DNA from: JBKPNX01 sp046732855
GTDB taxonomy: Bacteria; Pseudomonadota; Alphaproteobacteria; Geminicoccales; Geminicoccaceae
Direction: 5' to 3'
NCBI GenBank assembly: GCA_046732855.1
Contig: JBKPNX010000199.1
Coordinates: 1-29,650, forward strand
DNA: 29,650 nt
The notes under the pieces were generated by a model that worked only from the letters and a program-made list of their open reading frames with translations, was not told where the DNA came from and ran no database searches. The position numbers and the translations under genes are program-made. This document shows, in pieces, positions 8,584-16,560 of this stretch; the first letter of the stretch is position 1; each line of letters starts with the position of its first letter.

Positions 8584-9048
8584 TCCAACCCCTGCATGTT
8601 GTTGCTGCCCGGGCGCAGAGCCTTTTTCACTGCCGCCCGCACCTCTGGCTACTATGTTGCCAACCCCAGCATCCCTTCGTCGTTTTATCGCGACGCACGG
8701 GCGGGCGTGCGATATGCGCCACTATGGCCGCGGTAGGGCCATTTGGCAATTCGAGAAAAAGTTGCAAATCTTCGGGGACGACATTCCACCTTAACAACGG
8801 AAAAAATGGATTCTAATGGCAAAGATAATCCCAGGTTTTGGTACTAACTGCAGGTGAAGTATATGCGAGGTTGAAAGCTTCTGCTCTCGCACTTATTGCT
8901 TGACTTTCTGGGAGCTAAGCTTACTAACCGATCCATAAACGCGATGGCGGGAGCCCTCGGCTGACATGAACGCTCGTGATCCGTTTCTGTCGCAGCGGGA
9001 TGGCACCGATGCGGCCGGTAGCCTTGGCCGCGACGATCTGGACGCTCT
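8584..9048. repeat. Imperfect direct repeat, copy 1 (degenerate leader of the initiating transferase)
   Basis: Closely resembles 19697-20185 in the same orientation, with scattered substitutions and small indels; long exact stretches include GTTGCAAATCTTC, ATTCCACCTTAACAAC, TAAGCTTACT and ACATGAACGCTCGTGATCC. In the other copy this block is the upstream region plus start codon of the initiating sugar transferase gene. Here the equivalent minus-strand ATG (8597) opens only a five-codon frame before TGA, and the GGAAGA ribosome-binding site is changed to GCAACA. It is therefore a dead copy of the 5' region. Confidence 0.85.
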
Positions 9049-9053
9049 ATAGT

Positions 9054-9140
9054 AAGATGAGCCTGCCGACGATGCTGTTCTGGGTATGCGTTACGCGCAG
9101 CTGGATTTTGCCGCTCCGGTCGCGGCACCATCGTTGACAC
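9054..9140 (+). pseudogene. Duplicated 3' end of the wzy-like gene
   Basis: Positions 9054-9137 match 5042-5125 (last 28 codons and stop of the Wzy-like gene) without indels and with only six differences. Encoded ends are SLPTMLFWVCVTRSWILPL here and SLPTMLFWAFVARSWILPL there, both finishing RSRHHR-stop. The rest of the gene is absent; the fragment is fused directly to the leader repeat (copy 1) on its 5' side. Confidence 0.85.
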
Positions 9141-9216
9141 TTGGCAGGTCACAGCACATTGCGACTATGCGGAATGAAGCCCACGACCAAACACCGCGCG
9201 GGGCGGCAGATACACC

Positions 9217-9427
9217 TTCAGCCAACGCTACGAGCGGGGCTCGGTCATCGTCACCAGCAAATCTGCTGTTCGACGAGTGGACCAGCGTGTTCGGCTCCGA
9301 GCGCCTGACGGGGGCGCTCCTCGACCGCCTCACCCATCACGTCCACATCCTCGAGATTGACGGTGAGAGCTTTCGGCTCCGGCAAAGCAAGCACCGCCGG
9401 CGCTCGCCCAGCTCCGACGCCAGCTAA
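9217..9427 (+). pseudogene. istB: IS21-family helper ATPase (IstB) C-terminal remnant
   Basis: Reads FSQRYERGSVIVTSK in one frame, then in the next frame LFDEWTSVFGSERLTGALLD and RLTHHVHILEIDGESF, ending RLRQSKHRRR. This is the canonical IstB C-terminus (GSVIVTSN-PFDEW…SERLTGALLDRL.HH.HIL). An extra base within CCAGCAAATCTG shifts the frame between the two parts. The P-loop half and the istA transposase are missing. It follows the wzy fragment directly. Confidence 0.85.
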
Positions 9428-9456
9428 CCGCAGCCCGCCTGACCACCAAATGAGAA

Positions 9457-9474
9457 GGGCCCCGCGCGGGGCCC
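9457..9474. terminator. Perfect 18-bp GC palindrome after istB remnant
   Basis: GGGCCCCGCGCGGGGCCC is perfectly self-complementary, giving a very stable stem, about 30 bp after the istB stop. It has no T-tract. Position suggests an IS21 transcription-terminating or end-associated structure. Confidence 0.45.
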
Positions 9475-9483
9475 TGGTCATCA

Positions 9484-9540
9484 CGCCACCTGATGCATCT
9501 TTGCCCCGCCACGCCGATGCATTTTCTCTCCGCCGTTAAC
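9484..9540 (+). mobile_element. IS21-like terminal repeat region
   Basis: GATGCAT occurs at 9492-9498 and 9516-9522 (24-bp period) in similar contexts, TGATGCATCTTTGCCCCGCC and CGATGCATTTTCTCTCCGCC. IS21 elements carry multiple short direct repeats at their ends downstream of istB. This is probably the right end of the IS21 element whose remnant precedes it. The exact boundary is not defined. Confidence 0.55.
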
Positions 9541-9692
9541 ATTTTGGCGCGCACGCCCATGGGCGGTAGCTTTTCTTACGTTTCTCTGGCTTGCGCGCAT
9601 TTTGCGCGCCTGCTAGCCTCGCCAATGGCCTCCACCAACCCTTCTACTGTTTCCTGGGCCGTGGAGGGGCTCCGGGCGGGCAAGTAGAATCT

Positions 9693-9883
9693 CCAGAGCT
9701 TGTTCGCGCTGTTGAATTGCGATGCATAGGTTGGGCTCGACCATGCACCCGATCAGACATCTTGCTCGCGTGTTCTCGACGCACCCGCTGACGCGCGACG
9801 CGCCGATTAAGGCGTGGGCTCGATTCGCCTCCTGGCAGGTGCGAAGTCGATTCTATGATGAAATTGTCCTGCCATGGATTGCG
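9693..9883 (+). repeat. fkbM 5' segment duplicated in inverted orientation at 15876-16068
   Basis: The upstream flank and first ~55 codons of the FkbM gene recur on the opposite strand before the flippase. Shared stretches include TTGCTCGCGTGTTCTCGACGC and CTCCTGGCAGGTGCGAAGTCG. Protein similarity covers LARVFSTHPLTR through SWQVRSRF to LPWIA. This gives a ~190 bp inverted repeat pair flanking 6 kb. Confidence 0.85.
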
Positions 9884-10597
9884 GGCCGGTATCTCGTCGT
9901 CCGCCGCGGGATGACCGGTGCGACACAAAACATCTACGTCGGGCTCCAAGAGTTCGTAGACATGATGCTGACGCTCCATTTCCTGCGCAAGGGCGATCTC
10001 TTTCTAGACGTGGGAGCCAATGTCGGCAGCTACACCATTTTGGCTTCCGGGGTCTGCGATGCAGCGACATGGGCGTTCGAACCGGATCCGGGTACGACAG
10101 GCTTCCTAAGGCGCAACATCGAAATCAATGATCTAAACGGCCTTGTGACGGTTTTCGAACTGGCACTCGGACCCACCGCTGGTCCGGTCGCGTTCACCCT
10201 AGGGCTCGGCACGCTGAACCGGGTTGCCGGCGATGACGATGTGAACGTACAAACGGTTCGCCAGGAACGGCTCGATACGATGATCGGCGCGGCCGATCCG
10301 ATGATGATCAAAATGGACGTGGAAGGCTACGAAGAGGAGGTCCTCAAAGGAGCAGAGGTTGTTCTGACAAGGGGGTGCCTTAAGTGCCTGATTCTGGAGA
10401 CCGTTACGCCAGCAGTTCGAGGTATGTTGCGCGAAGCAGGCTTCCAAAGAGCATATTACGACCCTTTCACTCGTAAGCTAGAGCACCAGCCCACCGATTT
10501 GCAGTCGAACAACAGCATCTTTGTCAGGGATTGGCCATTTGTTGCGGAGCGGCTAGAAACGGCGAGAAGAATTCGTGTTTTAGGGCTGACCATTTAG
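9722..10597 (+). CDS. FkbM-family SAM-dependent methyltransferase
   Basis: A 291-residue methyltransferase, probably O-methylating a sugar of the polysaccharide. The SAM-binding motif I is LFLDVGANVGSYT (near 93-105), with AFEPDPGTTGFLRRNIEIN after it. The FkbM hallmark MIKMDVEGYEEEVLKGAE lies near 195-212, and SNNSIFVR near the C-terminus. ATG 9722 is preferred over the internal ATG at 9743 because the homologous ATG is conserved in the duplicated copy upstream of the flippase (16037). No strong ribosome-binding site is visible. The substrate cannot be told from sequence. The gene follows the IS21 terminus by about 180 bp. Confidence 0.88.
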   Translation: MHRLGSTMHPIRHLARVFSTHPLTRDAPIKAWARFASWQVRSRFYDEIVLPWIAGRYLVVRRGMTGATQNIYVGLQEFVDMMLTLHFLRKGDLFLDVGANVGSYTILASGVCDAATWAFEPDPGTTGFLRRNIEINDLNGLVTVFELALGPTAGPVAFTLGLGTLNRVAGDDDVNVQTVRQERLDTMIGAADPMMIKMDVEGYEEEVLKGAEVVLTRGCLKCLILETVTPAVRGMLREAGFQRAYYDPFTRKLEHQPTDLQSNNSIFVRDWPFVAERLETARRIRVLGLTI

Positions 10598-10784
10598 GTA
10601 TTCCTGGTACGGGCATCAGCTACGGCGCAAATACGCCGTGGAAGCAGCCGGAGCGCAAGATCCGGCAACCAGGCCAGGGCAGGGGGCAGCAGCGGCGGCA
10701 GCAATGGCGGCAACGCGCTCCTGGCAAGGTTCGAGGCATGGTGCAGAGCCACGCGAATGGAGCTTGGCGACTGGGAGCACGACC

Positions 10785-11740
10785 ATGAAGAATTATACGA
10801 GACGCATCTTTGCGGGGTTCGTTCTGGGCACATCGGCGCTTGCTTTTACGCCTATCCGAGCTTTGGCAGCTCAGCGACGCACGGATCTGATCGTATCAGC
10901 CTTGCGCTGGAGCGATGATTTCGGTGCGACTTGGCACAACGATCATGTGCTGGCCGAGAGCGATATATGGTTTGCGGCCATCGTGCGCAACGTTGGACGT
11001 GTTGCGATCCCGCCTCGTGTCGTGATTCGCGTCGATTTCCGCGTTGATGGCGTGGTGGTCGCGTGGTCAGACACGTACTCTGCTGAACTGGCGCGAGGTG
11101 CATCAGTAGCGTTGCGGGCCAATGGTGGCCCCCATAATGCCAAGTTCTGGAATGCTGTCAGCCCCGGTTCCTATGTGATCGAGGCGCGTGTGGACGGGGC
11201 GAACAAGATGCTCGATTCGAACGAGACCAATAATTGCCGCAGGGCTACCTTGACCGTTGATCCGCTTCCCGGTGAAGAACCTCCGATCGCCAACGATGAA
11301 CAGGTGGACACGCCAGTGAACACGCCGGTGAATATCACGATTGTCAAAAACGATAGCGACCCTCTGGGGCGCGACCTTGTGGTTTCATCCGTGCAATCGC
11401 CCTCTGATCGAGGGGGCATGGTGATCATCGCGGCTGATCGCAAGAGCGTTACATATACCCCGCCTAACGGTTTTCTCGGTCAGGACAGCTTCACGTATGA
11501 GGTGAGCGCGATATGAGTATCATCGACTGGCGGCGGCCGCCGGTCAACATTGATGTCTTGGCCAATGACCATGCACCCCAGGAGCGACCTTGAAGCTAAC
11601 ATCTGTGCAATTTCCTACTGATCAAGGCGCCCACTGCGGTTGCCGTCTCTGACGGTAGGACTATACACCGCCGTCAGGTTGGGAGAAGACGGACGGCTTC
11701 ACGTACGAGGTAGCGGAGGATACAAGCGTGCGCAACCGCT
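10785..11740 (+). pseudogene. Secreted CARDB / tandem-95 (Ig-like) repeat protein, C-terminally broken
   Basis: Translation from ATG 10785 gives a clear signal peptide (KNYTRR, then FAGFVLGTSALAF, cleaved near ALAA). A CARDB-type domain follows (TDLIVSALRWSDD … FAAIVRNVG … SYVIEARVD … DSNETNN), then a tandem-95/cadherin-like module (ANDEQVDTPVNT … VKNDSDPLG … VTYTPPNGFLGQDSFTYEV). The frame stops at TGA 11514-11516. Downstream sequence still encodes another such module across shifted frames: VNIDVLANDHAP, then LKLTSVQFPTDQG, then DGFTYEVAED near 11690-11730. The native protein was therefore longer and is now frameshifted. Its 3' relic overlaps the end of the convergent glycosyltransferase gene. 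A surface or matrix-associated adhesin-like role is inferred. Confidence 0.72.
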
Positions 11741-13007
11741 CTGCAAATCGCTCGATATTCGCGGTGCGATCGTAAAAACCGGCGCGGCTGGCGCAATTGC
11801 GCCGCCAGCGGGCAAGTGTGTGGTCATGGTCTCTGATGGCGCCGATCAATGCGGCGGCTTGGGTCAGGTCGTCCCAACTGGCGCGGAGGCCGAGGTCGTG
11901 TTCCGTCACCTCGGCGCCCAACGCGCTGTCTTCGGCGCAGATCGCCAGGATCGGCGTTTGCGCTTGGATGGCCACGACGGCCTTGCCGGGGAAATAGGCG
12001 GCGCCCGCCCCAGCGACCTCGCATATCGCGTAGAGATCGGCGGCGGCCAGCTCTCGCGCATAATCAGCGTCGTCGAGAAACTCTTCGCCGAGATGGAACC
12101 GGGGATCGTTCTGCGCAGCGAGCCAGTTGCGCACCTCGCGCGCCCTGGCACCATGGCCGAAAATGCTAAAGCTGAATGCAAGCTCGGACCCGTGTAGCCA
12201 CTGACAGAACGTCAGGAGGCCCTGCTTCGCACCAATATTTCCGACATAGAGCAATCGGCACGGGCCGGTCCGCACACCCGTCGGCGGGGTCCTGACGATC
12301 GCCGCCATCAGCGACGGCTCTACCCAGTTCGGCTGCAGGAAGATCGGCTGCCCGCGCCTACGAATGGCCGACAAGCGCGTCGCCATCGGGGCGGAAATCG
12401 TGCTCCATACGTCGGCGCGGTTGTAAAGGCGCCGCTCGATCGTTTCGAACAGTCGGGCGAGCCCACGGTGTTTAACCAACCCGACGCCGATCGCGGCGTC
12501 GGAGGTCACATCCAGCACGTGGAGCCACATGGGCATACGCCAGATCAGCTTTAACACCGCCGCGTAGCCGACGCAGGCGGCGTAGGGTGAATAGGCGACG
12601 ACCGCGCTGAAGTCCCCACCCCGAATATTACGCAGAATCGAGAGGAACATCGACGCTTCAAACAGCATCCGCTGCATGACGGAATTAGGGTTCGAAGGGA
12701 TGAAGAGGCCGAAGCGCTCCACCGTCGTGCCGTGTTCCCGCGTGGTCCGCCGTCGCCAGCCGTTCCGGCCGGATTTGTCGCGCCATTCTGGGTAATACGG
12801 AATGGGGCAGCGGACCGTGACCTCGAAACCCCGCTCGGCCAGCGAGAACCACAGATCGCAATGCATGGCGATGCTTCCAGCGCGGTCAGGCAAAAAGTAG
12901 GGCATCACCACCACAACCCGCGGCGCTGCACCGGCGTCGCGACGCTCGCGGTATGCCCGCCGACCGGTAATCAAACGCATGGGGCGACCTTTAAGGGCGG
13001 AGAGCAT
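11661..13007 (-). CDS. GT4-type glycosyltransferase (WcaI-like)
   Basis: A 448-residue GT-B glycosyltransferase. The N-terminal Rossmann start is RVVVVMPYFLPDRAG, with ADVWSTISAPMATRL in the middle. The C-terminal donor domain has RLLYVGNIGAKQGLL, SIFGHGARAREV and YFPGKAVVAIQAQTPILAIC. This pattern resembles the WcaI family of colanic-acid-type transferases. I prefer ATG 13007, ten bases after the dehydrogenase stop, because AGGA in that stop region is well placed as a ribosome-binding site; the 32 residues before it lie inside the upstream gene. It is the last gene of the - strand block ugd-GT. Its 3' end overlaps relic sequence of the convergent secreted-protein gene. Confidence 0.82.
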   Translation of the reverse strand: MLSALKGRPMRLITGRRAYRERRDAGAAPRVVVVMPYFLPDRAGSIAMHCDLWFSLAERGFEVTVRCPIPYYPEWRDKSGRNGWRRRTTREHGTTVERFGLFIPSNPNSVMQRMLFEASMFLSILRNIRGGDFSAVVAYSPYAACVGYAAVLKLIWRMPMWLHVLDVTSDAAIGVGLVKHRGLARLFETIERRLYNRADVWSTISAPMATRLSAIRRRGQPIFLQPNWVEPSLMAAIVRTPPTGVRTGPCRLLYVGNIGAKQGLLTFCQWLHGSELAFSFSIFGHGARAREVRNWLAAQNDPRFHLGEEFLDDADYARELAAADLYAICEVAGAGAAYFPGKAVVAIQAQTPILAICAEDSALGAEVTEHDLGLRASWDDLTQAAALIGAIRDHDHTLARWRRNCASRAGFYDRTANIERFAERLRTLVSSATSYVKPSVFSQPDGGV

Positions 13008-13017
13008 ACGGACGTTC

Positions 13018-14334
13018 CTAATTCGCCACGCCGAGAGCCATGTACTTGACGTGCGCCGCTTGGCCAATCGTCTCTCTGAGGTGGCGCCAGCAATCGAAGA
13101 CAATCAACTGCGGCTTCCTAACCGGAAAGTCCTCCGGCGTCAGTCTGGCGAAGGCTGGATCGGGCGTGGCGATCACCACAAGATCGGCTTGACCGATGGA
13201 GGTACGCAGATCGTCGAGGATAAGGGCTCTGCCCGCGAGCTCTTGCCGCGCGCCCTCTGTGGCCAGGGGATCGTAGCCGACCACGCGGGCGCCCGCGGCC
13301 GAAAGCTCTTCGGCCAGCCGGATCCCCTGCGATTCCTGCACCACGTGGGAGTGGGGCTTGTATGCGAGGCCGAGAATCGCGATCGTTCCGTTGGACGGGG
13401 CGAGGCCCATCAGCCGCGCCGACAGCGCGGCGGCCTGCGCGCGATTGCCTTCGTCGGTGGCTCGAGCGAGGCGTGCATCGACGCCAACGGACTGGGCAAA
13501 GGCGTTGAGGGCGATGTTGTCGCGCGGGAAGCAAGGCCCGCCATAGCCTAGCCCACCTGTCAGATAGCGCCGGCCGATCCGCATGTCTGTCCCAATGGCG
13601 TCGGAGACGACGTCGACGTCGCCGTAGGAAATCTTCTCACACATCTCCGTCAGCATGTTCGCGTAGACGATTTTGGTGGTAACGTAGGTATTAATGGCTA
13701 GCTTCGCCAGCTCCGCATTCTCGATCGTCATGCGTTTACAGGGCACGTCGACGGACATGATCTGAGCGTAGGCCTGCGCGAGCGCCTCGCCGGAACGCTC
13801 GTCGAACTGCCCGATCAGGGTGAAGTCAGGGTTCAGGAAATCTCTGATCACGCTGCCAAGCGCGATGAATTCTGGGCTGTAGCAGAGCCCAAAATCGGGC
13901 CCGCAGCGCCGCCCGGACGAGGCCTCGAGCACCGGCAGCAGATCGCGCCGGGTCGCGCCGGGCGCGACGGTGCTCGTCAGGACAACGGTGTGATAGCTTG
14001 TTTTCACCGCCAGCGCAGCGCCGATCTCGCGAAACGCCCACACAGCGAACCTCGTGCTGAACATGCCGGTCGCGTCAGACGGCGTCGGCACCACGACGAA
14101 CGTGATTTCGGATTGAGCCACCGCCTCGGACGGATCCGTCGTCGCGCGCAGGCGGCCGGAATTGGCTGCGATCAGCGCGTCCAGCCCCGTCTCCTGCACC
14201 GGCGCGCGGCCCTCGTTCACCGCCACGACCGCGCGTTCGTCGATGTCGACGCCGATGACGTTATGGCCGCGGCTCGCGATCGCTGCCGCCATGCTGGCCC
14301 CCAGTTTGCCGAGCCCTGAAACCGATATTCGCAT
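13018..14334 (-). CDS. UDP-glucose/GDP-mannose-family nucleotide-sugar 6-dehydrogenase
   Basis: Oxidises a nucleotide sugar at C6 to the uronic acid with NAD, supplying an acidic sugar. With the ATG at 14334 the product is 438 residues. The NAD-binding motif is SGLGKLGASM (GLGKLG, residues 7-12). Catalytic-region residues are visible: SPEF (Glu155), ENAELAKLAINTY (Lys211, Asn215) and the nucleophile GGLGYGGPCFPRDN (Cys268). GLAYKPHSHVVQESQG lies in the C-terminal domain. GGGAGAA lies four bases before the ATG, a good ribosome-binding site, so the 20-residue upstream extension is rejected. UDP-glucose rather than GDP-mannose as substrate is likely but not proven. Ten bases separate it from the following glycosyltransferase. 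Confidence 0.9.
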   Translation of the reverse strand: MRISVSGLGKLGASMAAAIASRGHNVIGVDIDERAVVAVNEGRAPVQETGLDALIAANSGRLRATTDPSEAVAQSEITFVVVPTPSDATGMFSTRFAVWAFREIGAALAVKTSYHTVVLTSTVAPGATRRDLLPVLEASSGRRCGPDFGLCYSPEFIALGSVIRDFLNPDFTLIGQFDERSGEALAQAYAQIMSVDVPCKRMTIENAELAKLAINTYVTTKIVYANMLTEMCEKISYGDVDVVSDAIGTDMRIGRRYLTGGLGYGGPCFPRDNIALNAFAQSVGVDARLARATDEGNRAQAAALSARLMGLAPSNGTIAILGLAYKPHSHVVQESQGIRLAEELSAAGARVVGYDPLATEGARQELAGRALILDDLRTSIGQADLVVIATPDPAFARLTPEDFPVRKPQLIVFDCWRHLRETIGQAAHVKYMALGVAN

Positions 14335-14555
14335 AAAGTTCTCCCGCACCCACCACGGATCACCCGCTGCGTCGCACCCGATCGTCACGCACAAGGCGTC
14401 CAGACCGGACGCTCGACCTTCTCATTAAGCACCGAGGCGGTGTCTCACCGAACTGTAGAGCGCAGGACGGCTCCCGAAGTCGCCGACCGCGACGCCCGCT
14501 CCCGGCCGTGCCGGCAAACGATTGTTTGAGAGTTGACGAGCACCTCTGGACTTCC

Positions 14556-15872
14556 TCACCGGGGAGCCACTGGCAGCGCATTGCAGACCTGCGTCCGAGG
14601 CTCTTCAAGAGCAAGCCGGTCGTAGCGGTACAGCAACGCGCCTTTGACCATGTAGCATAGGATATACGCAAGCGCCAAGCCGATCGCCCCGTAACTCGCG
14701 GTGAAGAATGCGAGCCCCATCAGCACAAGCCCCGATAGGCCGTTGATCCACACTTGTGTCCACATCCACCCTTTTGCAGCAAGGAAATTCTGGGCTGGCC
14801 CCTGAGGAGCCAACACCGCGACTGCGACCATTAATAGCGTCAAGACAAGCCATCCTGTGGCGTACTCATGGCTGTAGAGCTTCATGATCCAGGGACTGGA
14901 CAAGCCAATTACCGCAGCGGCCACTCCGACAACAGACACTGTGGCCAGCACGCTTTGCCGCAGAAGTCGCCCGGCGTCTTCCCGCTGTCCTGCGCCAAGT
15001 TGCCTGGAGAAAGCCGGCATCACCACCACAGCTACCATGGTGGGGAGAAAAATGACGGCCGTGAAAAACTGGTACGCCAAGCTGAACAAACCGAACTGCG
15101 CAAGGCCATCTTCGGAATTGACCAGGAAGGCATTGGCGATCCACATAGCCGTCCCCCACACCAAGCCGCTCAGGGCCGCAGGCAGCGCAATGCGACAGAC
15201 GGTCGACCAGTCCCGGCTTCCACTCCACCAACGGATAGGGATTGCGTGCCGACGGCAGAGCCGGCTTACGGACCACGTACTCACCACGGCAGCGACTGCG
15301 AACATCGCCATCAGGCCGAGCACGCTTCCCTGGAGGCCGCCGAGCCACGTCGCAGACAAGAAAACCGTCAATCCGACCGGCGCCGTGAGTATCGCCACCC
15401 TAGCTTGCAGATCGAACGCCTCGAAGCCGTTGATGATCGCCATCTGGATCTCGTGCCACGTCATGACAATGGAGATCACCGATGCGATCCGCAGAAGCTG
15501 GCTGAGCTCCGGCTGCCCGAACACGATCCCGGCGATCTGAGGCGCGAGGATGACCAGTAGGCCTGCAGCGGCGAGGCCAAGTGCCAGTCCCAGAATGCGC
15601 AGCATCGCGATTACCTCGGCTGTGCGCTTTGGGTCGCGGTGCCGCAGATCAGCTATGAGCTTTGGAGCTGTAATCACGAATCCGATGATGAAAAAGTTCT
15701 GAAACAAGACACACGTGCTTTGAACCACCATCAGCCGCCCGAAATCCCTGATGTCAAGGAGACGGGCAGCGCACATCACGGCAAAAACAACACTGCCACG
15801 GGCGCACATAATCGCCAAGCTGGTCCACAGCGTCGAGCGCACCATCCGGCTTCGCAGAAGCTCGACAGTCAT
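14556..15872 (-). CDS. Polysaccharide flippase (Wzx / MATE-like), with a foreign 5' extension
   Basis: A multi-pass inner-membrane protein of the Wzx family that flips lipid-linked repeat units. From ATG 15872 it is 438 residues with about 12 predicted spans, starting MVRSTLWTSLAIMCARGSVV and including FFIIGFVITAPKL, ALPAALSGLVWGTAMWIANA, FLPTMVAVVVMPAFSRQLGA and GPAQNFLAAKGWMWTQVWIN. The open frame extends upstream through 58 more codons that are not flippase but a copy of the FkbM N-terminus, joined after LPWIA. Translation could begin at that fkbM-type ATG (16037), at 15872 or at 15845; none has a strong ribosome-binding site. The UDP-sugar dehydrogenase gene follows 221 bp downstream, in a gap with no recognisable feature. 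Confidence 0.85.
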   Translation of the reverse strand: MTVELLRSRMVRSTLWTSLAIMCARGSVVFAVMCAARLLDIRDFGRLMVVQSTCVLFQNFFIIGFVITAPKLIADLRHRDPKRTAEVIAMLRILGLALGLAAAGLLVILAPQIAGIVFGQPELSQLLRIASVISIVMTWHEIQMAIINGFEAFDLQARVAILTAPVGLTVFLSATWLGGLQGSVLGLMAMFAVAAVVSTWSVSRLCRRHAIPIRWWSGSRDWSTVCRIALPAALSGLVWGTAMWIANAFLVNSEDGLAQFGLFSLAYQFFTAVIFLPTMVAVVVMPAFSRQLGAGQREDAGRLLRQSVLATVSVVGVAAAVIGLSSPWIMKLYSHEYATGWLVLTLLMVAVAVLAPQGPAQNFLAAKGWMWTQVWINGLSGLVLMGLAFFTASYGAIGLALAYILCYMVKGALLYRYDRLALEEPRTQVCNALPVAPR

Positions 15873-15875
15873 CAC

Positions 15876-16068
15876 GGCGATCCATGGCAGGATGCTCTCA
15901 TGAGGGAAGCGACTTCGCACCTGCCAGGAGGCAAAGCGAGTACAAGCCTTGATCGGCGCGTGGCGTGTCAGCGGATGCGTCGAGAACACGCGAGCAAGAT
16001 TTCTGAACGAGTACCTTGTCGAGCCAAATCTACGCATGCAATTCAATATTGCAAACAGGTTGTGTAGA
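15876..16068 (-). pseudogene. 5' fragment of an fkbM-type gene fused in frame to the flippase
   Basis: Encodes RFGSTRYSFRNLARVFSTHP, then LTRHAPIKACTRFASWQVRS and RFPHESILPWIA, clearly homologous to residues 3-54 of the FkbM protein at 9722. The upstream flank is also similar (TTGAATTGC before the ATG). The copy stops where the flippase begins and lacks the methyltransferase domain. Confidence 0.85.
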
Positions 16069-16275
16069 TGCTCTCGTCCTGCCGCCGGCGGTTGCCTCGA
16101 CCATGTCGACCAGCCGGTTGATCGCCACGAGCTGGTTGGTGCCAGCCGCGTAGCCGCAGACCCACGAGGCGAAGAAGTAAGCGATCTGGAAGCGATCTAA
16201 AAGCCGCTTGAAATCCATCGTGCGCACCTGCTGGAATCTGCAGGCCAGGGATTCGGCGACCCAGCCGTTGAAGCT
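16069..16275 (-). other. Unidentified protein-like remnant
   Basis: A minus-strand frame reads SFNGWVAESLACRFQQVRTM, DFKRLLDRFQIAYFFASWVC and AAGTNQLVAINRLVDMVEAT. Composition looks like the 3' end of a real gene, but it has no start of its own and no family that I recognise. It lies between the truncated glycosyltransferase and the fkbM fragment. Confidence 0.35.
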
Positions 16276-16540
16276 CTTCAAACCGACGACGCGACTCGAC
16301 TGACGCGCTCCAGCCCGCCGGACGGTTCGCCCACTCCAGCAGCCGCGGCCATCTTTTCGAATGCCGCGCCGACCGGCACCAGCAGTCCGCCCGTCTGATC
16401 CATGTCGCCAGAAATGCAGCATCTCCCGTACGCGACAACGGGTATTCCGGACGGCAGCGCCTCGAGGAGGACGAGGCCCTGCGCCTCGTTCCTGGTCGGA
16501 AACACAAAAGCACTCATCAAGCATACCGTACGGTCCCTGA
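16276..16540 (-). pseudogene. GT4 glycosyltransferase C-terminal fragment
   Basis: About 60 codons match the donor-binding end of a GT4 enzyme: AFVFPTRNEAQGLVLLEAL, then SGIPVVAYGRCC and GGLLVPVGAAFEKMAAAA. The E.QGLVLLEA segment corresponds to the EX7E motif. Nothing of the N-terminal domain remains; the fragment starts immediately after the end of the methyltransferase gene and changes frame at its 3' end. Confidence 0.75.
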
Positions 16541-16560
16541 GCAAAAGTTAGCTCGGGCGA

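Noticed and set aside
10638..10740. CAG/GGC-rich tract (GGCAGCAGCGGCGGCAGCAA) as a possible repeat array
   Set aside because: It is a short, imperfect trinucleotide-rich patch without regular units; no CRISPR-like spacing occurs anywhere in the window.
10638..10784. 49-codon extension before the secreted CARDB protein
   Set aside because: It is Ala/Gln-rich and would bury the signal peptide that starts at 10785.
13008..13103. N-terminal 32-residue extension of the WcaI-like glycosyltransferase
   Set aside because: It overlaps the 3' end of the dehydrogenase gene; the ATG at 13007 has a placed AGGA and the expected start of the fold.
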